Of a stretch of 64,000 nt of DNA, positions 1 to 10,608 are shown in pieces. Under the pieces are notes generated by a model. It made no database searches, was not told where the DNA came from, and saw only the letters and a program-made list of their open reading frames with translations. The DNA is from Polytrichum commune (taxonomy: Eukaryota; Streptophyta; Polytrichopsida; Polytrichales; Polytrichaceae): positions 43,058,440 to 43,122,439 of the forward strand of contig OX485807.1 in NCBI GenBank assembly GCA_950295325.1, given 5' to 3'. Each line of letters starts with the position of its first letter. Position 1 is the stretch's first letter. The translations under genes were made by a program, and so were the position numbers.

Positions 1-650
1 GAAGACCAGAGAAAAACCAACACTGCTTGCTTCCGAATTTGAGGTAGTGTAATGAAAGACCAAATAAAAATTAACACCAAGGTTAGAGGCTTCCATGTAA
101 ACACATAACAAAGAGAAGCCAATGAATAATGAGTAGGCAAAGAATTTGAAATGAGGATGCAAGAAGTTGAGAAGTTGAGAATATGAAAACCACAGAGAGC
201 GATTTTTTTTATGAAATTGGTTTGGAAGATTCATGAAGTTGCTAGAGGTAAAGGTCCACTAGCATGAAATCGAGGTGCTCCACATGTCAAGTCAGTTTAG
301 ATGAATCATGAATTAAATTAGAAGGTCATGAAATTAGTAGTTAACTCTAGTACAATTGGTTGGAAGGTTCATGAAATTGAGTTTGTACTTCTATGAAAGT
401 CATCTTACCAAAAGAGTATGTTACTCTACAAGTATTTGATCTTTCTAAACTATATATAGTATTTTTGTTTCTCATTCTCATTCCCACTATCAAATGGCAC
501 TGACAATAAATATATGCCGAGGATCCATAGCTAACTATGTTCATTTAACCAATCACTAGGATCATGTAATGTTGACATGGATGAGGTTAACTTTATATTT
601 TTAGGCAAATAAAGTTAAGGTTTATTTGGTGGTGGCTTGTGAGTGATTAA
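1..650. other. AT-rich stretch without recognisable gene
   Basis: Only short, low-complexity reading frames occur on either strand and none has recognisable protein character. The repeated phrase 'catgaaattg/catgaagttg' around 210-400 suggests old internal duplication. I see no promoter, RNA gene or transposon terminus. Confidence 0.5.
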
Positions 651-1303
651 GGTTGAGGCATCTATAACTGATAAAAGAAGACAATTAATAGGAGGAGTAA
701 TAGTGGGGAATCATTTTTCTTGCAAAGAAAAACAAATTCTAAGGAGAATGCATTTTTTTTTTAATTCATGAATATGGAAATTGCTACAAATTTCGAAGCA
801 TACATTTGAGGGTTACACATAGTTGATCTATAGGTTAACCCATAATTTTCTCATCGCAATGCTACTTCTTGACTATGACAATTGTCAAAACTCTTATGAG
901 AATAATCAATCACAAGTCACTACCACATGACCTTTAACTTCGTTCGCCTAAAAAATATAGATCTCATCTATGTTGGCATTACATGCCCTAGTGAGCGGTT
1001 AAATGGATCTAGTCAACTAGGGATGCCTCAACCTTGCCCTTGTAGGAATTTTGATAATTGTTGTAGCCAAAAATTAGGATTTGGATGAGCAGTGTTGAGT
1101 CAACCTCTAGATCAACTATGTATTATCCTAAACTCTATTGCTTCTAAATTTGTGGCAATTTCCATATTCATGGAAAAATATGATAAAATTGCATTCTCCT
1201 TAAATTTTGTTTCTCTTTGCAAGAAAAAAAAATGATTCCTTGTTATTACTCCTCCTAAACAAATGCAAACTCTCTTAATTTATCAATTATAGATGCCTCC
1301 AAG
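651..1303. mobile_element. Fold-back element with long inverted arms (MITE or MULE-like)
   Basis: The segment starting ggttgaggcatctataa (651) reads again in reverse complement ending at about 1303. Both arms then share, in order, TAGGAGGAGTAAT, a GGAATCATTTTTC block, AAGGAGAATGCA, ATGAATATGGAAATTGC and a CATAGTTGATCTA block. Weaker similarity (gacaattgtcaaaac / caacaattatcaaaat) carries the arms inward to about 905 and 1037, leaving a loop of roughly 130 bp. Arms of about 250 bp with no coding sequence fit a non-autonomous fold-back or Mutator-like element. No clean target-site duplication is visible, so the family is unassigned. Confidence 0.7.
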
Positions 1304-2740
1304 ATTCATATGCTTGTAGTGCTACTCATCAACTACCTTTTTTTCAATGTAAAAACTTGTATTTAATTTGAGTTTGAGGATTGTCCATGGCAATAGGGTT
1401 GGTTGGCTGATGGGACCTTTCACTTGGGAAAGTGTCTCTAAAATTAGTATCAAGGAAATGTTGGACTTTTGGATAGTCTGCAATTATGCACATGTTGTGT
1501 AATAACAAACTAAAACTTAGCGCAAACATACAACTATATTATCATAATATTATGCTGGTTTTTTTAAAAATCATTAAGCCACATATGAGACACAACAACA
1601 AAGTTGTGGAAGAAGTTAGAGTATTGAGGTAACTTGGAGAATGATGTTGACCATCACTTTGTCCGAATTTGCCCAAAATGTCTGGAATTGCCTAAACACT
1701 AGTTTTGAATACTCCATAAAAACTAGGTCACATGTTTACAATACCTTAACAACACAAATCTCTCAACTATGAAAGTTTTTTTTGAAGAGAGCACTATACC
1801 ACTAATATGCTTGAACCAAGAAGGTAAAAAAAAAAATTTCAATTTTTGCATGTCTTCATCGTAAAGTTCTTCCATTGTGCTATTGATATCAATTTTAATG
1901 CATAGCTAGGGATTAGCTTGTGTAAACTCAATTTCTACTTTTACATAAGTTTGCCTTACAAGACAATTTCTAGCTTCATCGTATTTCAAACATGTATCTA
2001 GAGTCTAATATGATATGACTTAATGACATTTTGTCCGCCGATTGTAGAATAATTGTATATACTCATGCTAGATCAAACCTTGTCATAAATACAAATATAC
2101 TTAGTCCTAGTTATGTGATTGACAACCTCAATTTAGGATTTATGAACAAGGTCAGTATCCTACTCATTAGTTACAAGGGGGTGGTGAGAGGTATTGAATT
2201 GGGATTTTGATTGTAATGTACAATCACTTAGTTATTTATGCAACTATGACTAACGCAATGATTTTTCATCCCTAAATTGTACACACACATGACATTGACG
2301 ATATGATTCTTCTATTGAGCATCATTTTACGGCCAATAGACCATTTAATAGTGTAGCAATGTGCCGTGCCATGGAGCATTCAACCATGCTTTAAACTAGG
2401 TTTCAAGTACTAGATGAAAATGTATACATGGATTTTTATTGGCGGAACCCATGTTAGAAATAACATATACTAGTCTTAGATGTAGATTGCATCTCTTGTT
2501 GTAGTATTTTTTTTAATTGCATGCACAATGTGTTATTTGCAAAAAATTACACATGTAGAGTGATTATTTGACCACATTGCTTTCCAAAGGTCTTATATAT
2601 AAAGTAATATAAGTAGCTCAGTGGCGATGAATGAATTGTCAAATTGTTCTTGGTTTCTTCAGTGTGGTACATATACCATAATTCATCCACCATGACACAC
2701 AACATCAAGGAGGGAGGAATTATTATCGTATACAAGCATA
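1304..2740. other. Intergenic, nothing recognised
   Basis: AT-rich sequence with poly-A and poly-T runs and only short frames. No protein motif, RNA gene or repeat terminus could be supported. Confidence 0.5.
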
Positions 2741-2960
2741 CCTCTCATCCATCCAATGTTAAAAAACTTGACCCCCTATAAGATTGTTGCCGATTCATCT
2801 CAAATGACCTCAAGCTGATTAATTCGGGGTCTTTAAAACCGATTCCAATGTCCAATCAACTTCAAAAAGTAACCTCTGGATTGCATACTATTTCAAAGCT
2901 TTTATGTTGAATGAATGAGTGGTACGCTCGTATGCAAATGGTCATCCCAACACCAATTTG
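2741..2960. repeat. Dispersed repeat, copy 1 (partner at 42,360-42,580)
   Basis: The order 'acctctcat', 'cttgaccccctata', 'gattcatctc', 'tccaatgtc', 'tgcatactatttc' is repeated with divergence at about 42,360-42,580 ('atttgaccccctatagg', 'gattcatctcg', 'gtccaatgtc'). Both copies are non-coding and in the same orientation, so this is an old interspersed repeat of unknown class. Confidence 0.55.
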
Positions 2961-3174
2961 TAGTAGATAATTACAAGGCAAACGGGCCTTTCTCACATTG
3001 CAATGTAATGACCATCCTTTTCCCTGATTTTATCTTTATCAAAGTTTCTTTCTGTTGAATAATTACAACCAAAAAACTGATGTGAAATTCTCATGGGTTT
3101 GCATTTGCTTGCAACCATCACCATTTTTGGTTTGAAGTTCAAGGGTTTCCAAAATATATCAAAAGTCTTTCGAT

Positions 3175-3275
3175 TCTTGAGCCAGGTAGGGTCAACGGGC
3201 TCAAAATTCTCATCGGATTGCCCGATGTTGGTTATTTATTTATTTATTTATTTCAAAAGCCTTTATGAGACAATG
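3175..3275 (+). repeat. Dispersed repeat with (TTTA)n, inverted partner at 31,400-31,500
   Basis: The sequence 'ggtagggtcaacgggctcaa', a TTGG block and a run of ttta repeats (3235-3253) recur in reverse complement at 31,400-31,500, where the microsatellite reads aaataaataaat and is followed by gttgggcaatccaacg and gagcccgttggccctacc. The tetranucleotide tract belongs to the repeat unit. Confidence 0.6.
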
Positions 3276-4695
3276 ATATTGTTGCAACACGGTGTTTCAA
3301 ATAGCTGGGAGTGTTCACCTCTACATTTCAATAATGGACCTCTCCTTCAAAGTATCTCGTCAATTTAAAGAGACAAAACATCATATAGGGGTCATAACAT
3401 TACTCAACATCCATTGTTTGTTTAGTGGGTCCTCAAAATATAATAGTTGGATGCTCAAAAAACTAAGTAGGAGTAATGTGTCAAATCATTTGAAAGATGA
3501 CTACATATATTGCAATTTAACAAAGCCAATAAAATTCTACATCACTAACCTCTCTTCCTTCCTTCCCCTCCTAGGTTTCATACTCCTCTATCTCCTTCCT
3601 ACCTTAAGTATTCCATAATCCATCTTTCCCTTGTCTTCATATGCGTTATGTTTATTAAAGCTCTAGTATATTCCAAGATAATGATTGTGTAAGAACAAGC
3701 GGCTAGTTGCAAGAATGCTCTGCCATATTATTATTCTACACACATGGCTAATTTTGGGTGGTGGTCCAACCAAAGACAAATTTTGGACCTTTTGGGGGAC
3801 TACTTGAAATCAACAGCCACTTGTAATGGTCTCCACTTGAAGAATGAGTTGCTAACACTTCCGAATCACATCACATATGTGGTTGGTTCTGATTGGTTGC
3901 TAAACTTTTTGGTTCCTTTTAGTTACCATCACTAAGTCACTTCCAACATGATAAAGCCGATAAGAAGAGGAAACAAGAAGTCACGTGTGAAACTACTAGT
4001 CAAAACAAAACAAAAAAACAAACAAAATTCATGGTTATAGTTATCAAAGCTTTGATGGCCACACTAAACCATATTAGGTCAATGGTGGATAATGTCGGCC
4101 ACACTAAACCATATGTTTAGTGTAAGCTCCATGGAAATTATTTGGTAACTCTTCTTAATTGGACACCTATATTTGACCAAGTGAGCATGGTCAAATATAT
4201 TTGATCAAGGGAGCATGGTCAAAGAACAAACGCCACAAACTTGGTACATGTTTAAAATAGATTGGACTATGTCTTCAAAATTCTATTACCCAATTCACAC
4301 TCAATACGAACACAATCGGGAGAGACCTATGTTTTTAATCAAGGAATCAACAAACACACACTTCCAACAACTATATTAACTAAAGCAAGGGAGGTCCGAT
4401 TGTCAATCCCGTTTTTGTTGATGTTTGACCACAAATACGCTAATGCAATACAAATTTGAAGACATAAATTTGAACAATGAAAGACAAAGAATAAGGAAAA
4501 CAAACCAACTAAGACCCGCATACTACATTCGTACATTTTTGAGAACTCTAAGAGGAAAATTGTCTCGTCCTATGGTAGACAACCCTTATAATTTGGTTAC
4601 TTTCTTACAATCAGGACACCTATATTTGAGTGATAATATATCTTATCAAGAACAGATACCAAAAAGACATATGTTTAAAAGGGATTCCACTACAT
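3276..4695. other. Intergenic with scattered CACTAAAC motifs
   Basis: No gene is supported. Around 4,060-4,125 the phrase gccacactaaaccatat occurs twice and is followed by a tttagtgt half-site, resembling decayed ends of the CACTAAAT MITE family found elsewhere in the window. At 4,160-4,230 a tandem doublet of gagcatggtcaaa is visible. Confidence 0.4.
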
Positions 4696-4699
4696 ACTA

Positions 4700-4975
4700 A
4701 CAAAATCAATAACCATTCTAAGCTCAATAATCAACATATTGGGGGGACCTGTATATGACAATCTAATGAGCATGAGAATCTTTACTTTGCTAATGGATAA
4801 GATATTCATATGAGCTCCGATTTCTTTGAGGAAAGTGTTAACGGCCTCAATTTGGATTTGCTAATCATCCGGGTGCTAATCGCGTGTTTCATATTCTAGG
4901 AGAAGTGGGCTAAGCCGGAAAGAAAGTAACCATTTAAGACCCACCTACACATACCTTTAGCCCACTTCGACTGCT
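4700..4975 (+). repeat. Dispersed repeat, copy 1 (partner at 22,600-22,960)
   Basis: Landmarks in order are 'gagcatgagaatctttactttg', 'ataagatattca', 'gagctccga', 'atttgctaatcatc', 'aatcgcgtgtttcat', 'ctagga' and 'gtaaccatttaagaccc'. The same order with substitutions is present at 22,600-22,960. Neither copy is coding. Confidence 0.55.
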
Positions 4976-5306
4976 CTAACAATTTGGCAGGCTTGTCCAG
5001 CTCCACATCGCCATGTGCCACGAGCATTCCATGCAAGCGGCACCTTTTGAATATTCTTCCAGTTCGTTCAATTCAGGTGTGCCCAATTCGTTCCGCGGAA
5101 AAATTGCACGGAGACTCACAGAATTTTGCAACGAATTTGGGAGTCGGAGGATACTTGTTCGAGGCGTGAGTTGAGATTGGCTGGACTGAGCCCCCACCAC
5201 AGAGGAAGTCACCGCCTTCGCATCGACTTGAAAGTTGGTGGCTGTGTCCTCTCGCCCTTCTTCGATCGCTGTGGTTGCAGTGGGTTTTGCAAGTCCATCA
5301 GTGGCC

Positions 5307-5491
5307 ATGGCCGCTCAGGGACTTGTGACGATGTCCTCCTGCTCGTCTTCTCTGCTTGCTTGTCGACCAACTTCGATCCGGAAGTGCAACCCCGTGTCGC
5401 AGTTTCGCGCTAAAAGTGTTGGAGCAGCGGTGGTGCTACGGTGGCAGCCCATTCGGAGCTTCTGGTGTTTCCCTTTCTGCTCGTCGTTTAG
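5307..5491 (+). CDS. Possible upstream exon with plastid-type transit peptide
   Basis: An ATG at 5307 opens a frame beginning MAAQGLVTMSS, then Ser/Ala/Arg-rich and almost free of acidic residues for about 45 codons, which is typical of a transit peptide. It lies in a locally GC- and CpG-rich patch (about 5,000-5,560). Two possible donors leave the right phase: TG|GTGTTT after 5464 or AG|GTCTCC after 5491. Either would join in frame to the acceptor at 6514/6515, and 6515-6554 is open in frame to the thioesterase ATG at 6555. This would make a plastid-targeted form. It could instead be a non-coding leader or the remnant of another gene. No transcript evidence is available. Confidence 0.35.
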
Positions 5492-5514
5492 GTCTCCCTA
5501 TCTTTTCCTTCTGG

Positions 5515-6112
5515 GTGGGAATCCTCGCCATGTTTTTGTTCATGGGGATGTCGACTTTGCGTCATGAATAACCTTGAAAATCGTCTTAGAGAGTACTAGG
5601 GGCATTGGATTGCAGATTTATGCTATTTTAGTGGCCAGATATCAGTAGAGAGGATTATTATGTCCAAATTATGATTTTGGCTCGCGGTGCTGAACGGCCA
5701 CCAACCAGCAGTCCTGCGGGATGGGATTCCTCGCCATGTCCATGGGGATGTCAACTTTGCGTCATGAATAACCTCAAAACTGTTTTGGAGAGTACTAGAG
5801 AATTGATTTGCAGACTTCTGTCCTCCAATGGTCACATCTCACTAACGAGAAATATTATGTCTAAATTATGAATTTGATTCGCAATGACCAATGCCCACCG
5901 ACCAGCAGTCCTGCGGGATGGGTTTCCTCGCCATGTCCATGGAGACGTCAACTTTGCGTCGTGAATTACTTTCAAAACTGTCTCGGCACTAGGGGATTTG
6001 GATTGCACACTTTTGTTAATCAGTGGCCATAATCTCACTTACGAGAAGTATTATGTCCAAATTATGAAGTTGGTTCGCTATGATCAATGCTCACCAACCG
6101 GCAGTCCGGTTC
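5515..6112. repeat. About 197-206 bp tandem repeat, three units
   Basis: The phrase tcctcgccatg begins at 5522, 5728 and 5925, and ccagcagtcctgcggg or a variant recurs at about 5704, 5901 and 6097. Each unit contains tcaactttgcgtc(a/g)tgaat, a 'gagagtactag' block, 'attatgtc(c/t)aaattatga' and a tcgc(a/t)atga end. Units differ by point changes and small indels, so the array is not brand new. It lies between the GC-rich 5' patch and the first certain exon of the thioesterase gene, probably inside its first intron. Confidence 0.75.
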
Positions 6113-6554
6113 TTGCCAATTACGCGTAGCCGTACAGACATCTTGCTGGAATAGCGGAGAGCAGCTGAACCCACCGACTTGTTGGATTCAAAACCCTTTT
6201 GAAATGACAAGTTTGATGAAAAACCAAGCAATCATAGGAAGCCTGAAAGAAGTGTTCGTTGCGGACTTTTTGGGTGTCCATTGTCAGCTGGATTTCAGAA
6301 AGAAATCTCACTCTTGGACTCTTATGGAATTCCACCCTGAAGAGACTCGTTGAGCAATCGACGTTCTTGTTCGGAACCAGTAGTTGGTTAGACTCGAATG
6401 TAGGATGTTCTGGAAGAGGAACAATCTATTGTAGCGACATACTCTGCCTGCGAGAAGGACTGCACCAAGTTCCGGTTGTGCCAGATAATATCTAACAGCC
6501 AAATGTATTTTCAGGTGCGGAGATCTTTGGAGAGGGCAGCAGTCGACCACAAGG

Positions 6555-8862
6555 ATGGAGAGTAACGGTGCCTCGGGTAGCACGTTCCGAGCTGGCCCTT
6601 CTCCTGCTGACAAGGTTGAGCAAAGTGAGTAACGTAATCAGTAAAATGAGATAATTCTTGTGGAGTGATGAGAGAAATGAACCTCTCAGTTGCCAATACC
6701 TGTGCATTTTGAAATCCTTTATATTAGAAGCAAGATTCCTTTCCCATTGTCACTTCATGCATTGGGTAATATCATAAATTTGTCTTTCGCTGTCTTAGGG
6801 CACCGAAGGGCACCGAAGGGCTTTCTTGTTAGATATGGTTTTAAATTCTCTTGCAAATGCTTTGCAGGGTCTACACGCCAATATAACTTTGACACAATTG
6901 TATTGGAGCCTACGGGAAAACATCTCGCAACGGTGGTGTGGCTTCATGGGTTTAGCGACTCCGGAGCTCGGTACCTCCCGTGTCCTGATGTCACCCCTTC
7001 ATGTGCAAATCCATCTAGTCAAGAATTTCACCGGATTCTCGTGACTTTTAGAGGTATACAATGCATGTTTTATGTATCTATTCACAACCTTGTGAGTTTG
7101 GTTATGTGCACTGATAAGTTTCAGTTTGGAGGTTTCAGGTGGGCCACCGAACTAAAGAATGTGAATCAATTATCTCCAAATGTACGTCGACTCTCATATA
7201 CCTTTGGAGGAAATCCGTTATAAGACGTTCCTCGTCTATGGCGTACTTTGGTATTTTTGTGCGATGCTGTAAAATTGTTCCTCGCCTACAGAAAACCACG
7301 CATCATAATGCTCTCTTTTGATTCTGTGCAGATACGGTGGATCATACCGACTGCATCACTTGCACGTGATATGCCAGTCACCGCCTGTAAGTCAGTAGTG
7401 AAGTTGCATATTGTACGATCTTTAATGAAGATTTTTAATTTTCTTTTGGTAATACTCAAATCTATTCAATTTTGTGCTTCCAATGTGGCAAGATGTGGTG
7501 AAAAAGGATGTGGGGGTGTTGGATGACAGGGTTTGAATTCAGGATGGGACAAAACGCGGATATGGAAGGTTTGGACAGATCTGCACAGCGTGTAGTCGAA
7601 CTTCTTCTTGATGACATGAAACGAGGTAAGAAGCTCTTGTGTGGCATGTAAATAAAATCATTTAGTGCACAGAAGTGTCTCACTTATTGAAATGTTTTCA
7701 CCTTGATCTACTGGACTAATCCAACTTTGAGACGCCTGTGGCAACATTTGATTCCAATGCAGATGGGGGAGGGGAAAAGCCAAAGCTTGCAGTTGGTGGA
7801 TTTAGCCAAGGGTGTGCCACAGCACTCTATATTACAGCATGTTCTGTTATAGGCAAGTATGGGGGTAATGGGAAACCTTTTCCTGTCAAGTTGGATGCGG
7901 CAATTGGTCTCAGTGGATGGATGCCCACTATCAAGTATGCACATTGCACCATATTCCTCGGCTCGTTTTATGAGCTGTCGTTTTGTAGATTCCTATCATT
8001 GTTTGTCTCATCACAATGCAAAAAATTCGAGGTGGTAGTGCAACATTTTTCATCGAACAGGAAACTGTTGATATGGTGGATACTTGTACACACCACTGTT
8101 GGCAGTAACCTGTGATCTTGCTATTTCAAAAAAAATTGAAAAAAAAAATTTCTAGTAAATAAAAATGAAGATAAAAATATTTCAATACAAATTAGAATGG
8201 AAAATAAAAAAAACAAGTTATAAAATTATATAGTAAATATTGGATCAATAAACATGGCCAAATTTCATAAAAATCAATTTCTGAAATTAAATAGATTATT
8301 GTAAAAAACTTATTTTCACCACATCAAGAAGTTGACGATACTCTGTATTGTTGCATGAAGAGATTTGGTAACTCAAATGTTGGGAAATCACAATGGGTAT
8401 GCACGCGCAAAGGACACTTCAATTTTTCTAGGACATTGTGAAGGTGAGTTCCTATTCACATCATATTCTGTAAGCAAGGGTTACAAGAATTGAAAAATCA
8501 TCATCTCTAAATAAATGCCAGATTCTAAAAAATCTGCCCCTCACCTTAAAACATGTGATGTAGATGACGGTGTTGTACCAGCTGGGTTAGCAAAGGCATC
8601 GGCTGCTGCATTTCAAGGAGTTGGGTTCCAGGATGTTACACTTAAGACATATCCGAAGTGAGTGAACCAACAACTCTTATCAGTGGATTTTATATACAAA
8701 CCCTGCAACATTGTGAACTTCCTACAACAGTTACAGAAAATAATTGTTTCTCATGGACACTTAAATTTGTCAATGTTATCCAGGGGTGGGCATGCAGCCC
8801 CTCGGGAAGAAATTGAGGACATCCGGCAATGGGTTACCACAAAATTGCAGCTGGAGAGATAG
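6555..8862 (+). CDS. Acyl-protein thioesterase / carboxylesterase (alpha/beta hydrolase), nine exons
   Basis: Exons: 6555-6624, 6868-6970, 7139-7181, 7332-7386, 7530-7625, 7763-7934, 8361-8443, 8564-8657, 8784-8862. All introns are GT-AG, phases agree and the total is 795 nt (264 residues). The product has the APT/lysophospholipase-like hydrolase order: ATVVWLHGFSDSG (oxyanion loop), NIRWIIPTA, TAWFEF, GLDRSA, nucleophile elbow GGFSQG (Ser137), GLSGWMP, catalytic Asp209 in DDGVVP, and catalytic His242 in KGGHAAP. The family hydrolyses S-acyl thioesters on proteins or small carboxyl and lysophospholipid esters; the substrate here is unknown. The length is normal. HGFSDSG replaces the more usual HGLGD-G, and GHCEDD the usual CHG-GD. 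The 43-nt third exon is very small. The start at 6555 is the first ATG of the resolved exon, but the frame is open back to an acceptor at 6514, so an N-terminal extension is possible. Confidence 0.88.
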
Positions 8863-10608
8863 ACGCAAACTCGGTTGAATTAGTACATCATTTAATCATC
8901 CTGCCCTTCATTGAACTCGTTCATCAAGGACGGCAAGTTCCACAGTCAGTGGAATCAGTCTTTTACAAAGCTTCCATCAGTGGGCGGTTTTCCCATGAGT
9001 GCATCGGAAGATCAACTTGTTCTGACAATTATCAGACTGGGGATCCAGTATTGTACAATTCAATGCGCAGTCAAGACATTCTCTCCCTGAAGATACCTCC
9101 ATAGCTGAAAATAGAATTCTAATTTTACTAAGAATTAGTTGCATTGGCCTCTGGAATTACCTATTGGTTGTTATCTAGAATGGTACATCAGACATTCAAA
9201 AACTCATCTCAACACAAAAAAGTTGAGACGACTTCATAGCTGCATATTTGAGCTTTGCTGGGTGTGTATTTCTGTACCTTTGTTGAAGTTATGGAAGAAT
9301 CATTACCGATCAAGCACTGTAGGGTTACTGTCAAAGTCAGGTCTACTCCCTGAATTGCTTCTTTCAATTTTCACTTACTGCCGATGCAAATACATGAAAT
9401 GCTGAAGTACTTTAGTCAAAATGGATGGGGGTGTTTGCCATTTTCCAAGCATGCAATCACATAATCTTTGAAGAATCGCACTGAAGGAAATTGTGGATGG
9501 CATGGATAAAAATGCATCTTGGTGTTGTGTAATACACTGTTTGAAAATCACTTCTTGGATTCTCAAATTAATGCATACGTCAAAATTTGAGTCACTTGCG
9601 TGGCACTACAATGTCACTTCTGTTGATGTATATATATCACAGAGACTGACTGATGTCCTTCTATGTGCTCGCAATCCGTTGGAAGCTTACAGCCTGCTTG
9701 TAGTCATACATATGGCAAGCTAATTGAACTTGCGTAATTCCACAGCTCCACTTGCATGTGCGGTTGGTATTCTCAATTCACTCGTTACCCTACGCATATC
9801 CTCCGCTTTACCAGGGAGCATGAGTGGGAAAACTCCGGTTTTATCAAGTCAGTATATATTGATATTTGATTTGCCGAGTGTTGTCACTGGTCTCTTTAAT
9901 ATGTACATTCAAAGCAGCAACCCGGTACAGCTGGAACCTGCTGCTGTTGGAAAGGATCACACTGGCCACCAGCCAATGTATTTAATCTACATGCAGCACC
10001 TACGACATTCCCATATTATTTGTCACCTTGATCATGAGTCGGTTTGCTCTCAACTTGCAGCCTGATGCACAACACACAGGTTTGATTACAATTCCACCTT
10101 CAAGTTGCCTGGCAGCATAAAACCAAATCCTGCAACCCCAAATAGCTGTCTGTTAGGGGCTATCTTGAGTGTTTTTTTTTGTCACCGAGTTTTCCCTTTT
10201 AGGGTTCTAAAATGAAAACACTAGAAAAGAAAAGGTTATGATTCATGCCAATCTGTGATATTGATTTCCTTGGCACCTGATACTACAGTCTAATCTGAAG
10301 CTCGTTAGAGAACAGTGGAACGTATACATGAGAATGGGATTGTGACGCTCACCATGCAGCCCTTGGTTAAAGGATCCTTGTCTATTGTGAATGAACCCCA
10401 TCTCCACTACGCTTTGAAGATCTCCGTCACATAAACCCTCTGTCTGCGCAAAGTCAAGTTTGCAAAAGCACGTGATGTTAGCAACGAAATAGCCTTGATC
10501 TTATGAATTCTAGTCATATGAAACCAAAAATATGTCAAGTGCATTTCTCGTCTGCTGCTTGCTGGAAGCCTTTTGTGTCAAACATGCAAGCAGTAAAACT
10601 TGTGTTCC
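8863..10608. other. Intergenic region between convergent genes
   Basis: This region should contain the 3' UTRs of the thioesterase (plus) and the bHLH gene (minus). Frames here are short and show no family motif; the longest, about 113 codons from 9724, has no recognisable domain. No transposon ends were identified. Confidence 0.5.

Noticed and set aside
4976-5308. 110-codon minus-strand frame opposite the transit-peptide-like exon
   Set aside because: It is rich in Thr, Ser and Glu but matches no domain, and the plus strand offers a better context (exon, phase, downstream gene).
6690-7223. 177-codon single frame as an intact hydrolase gene
   Set aside because: It reads through the introns at 6,625-6,867 and 6,971-7,138. 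Only the part in exon 2 and the end in exon 3 is real coding sequence, and the spliced model restores the full hydrolase.
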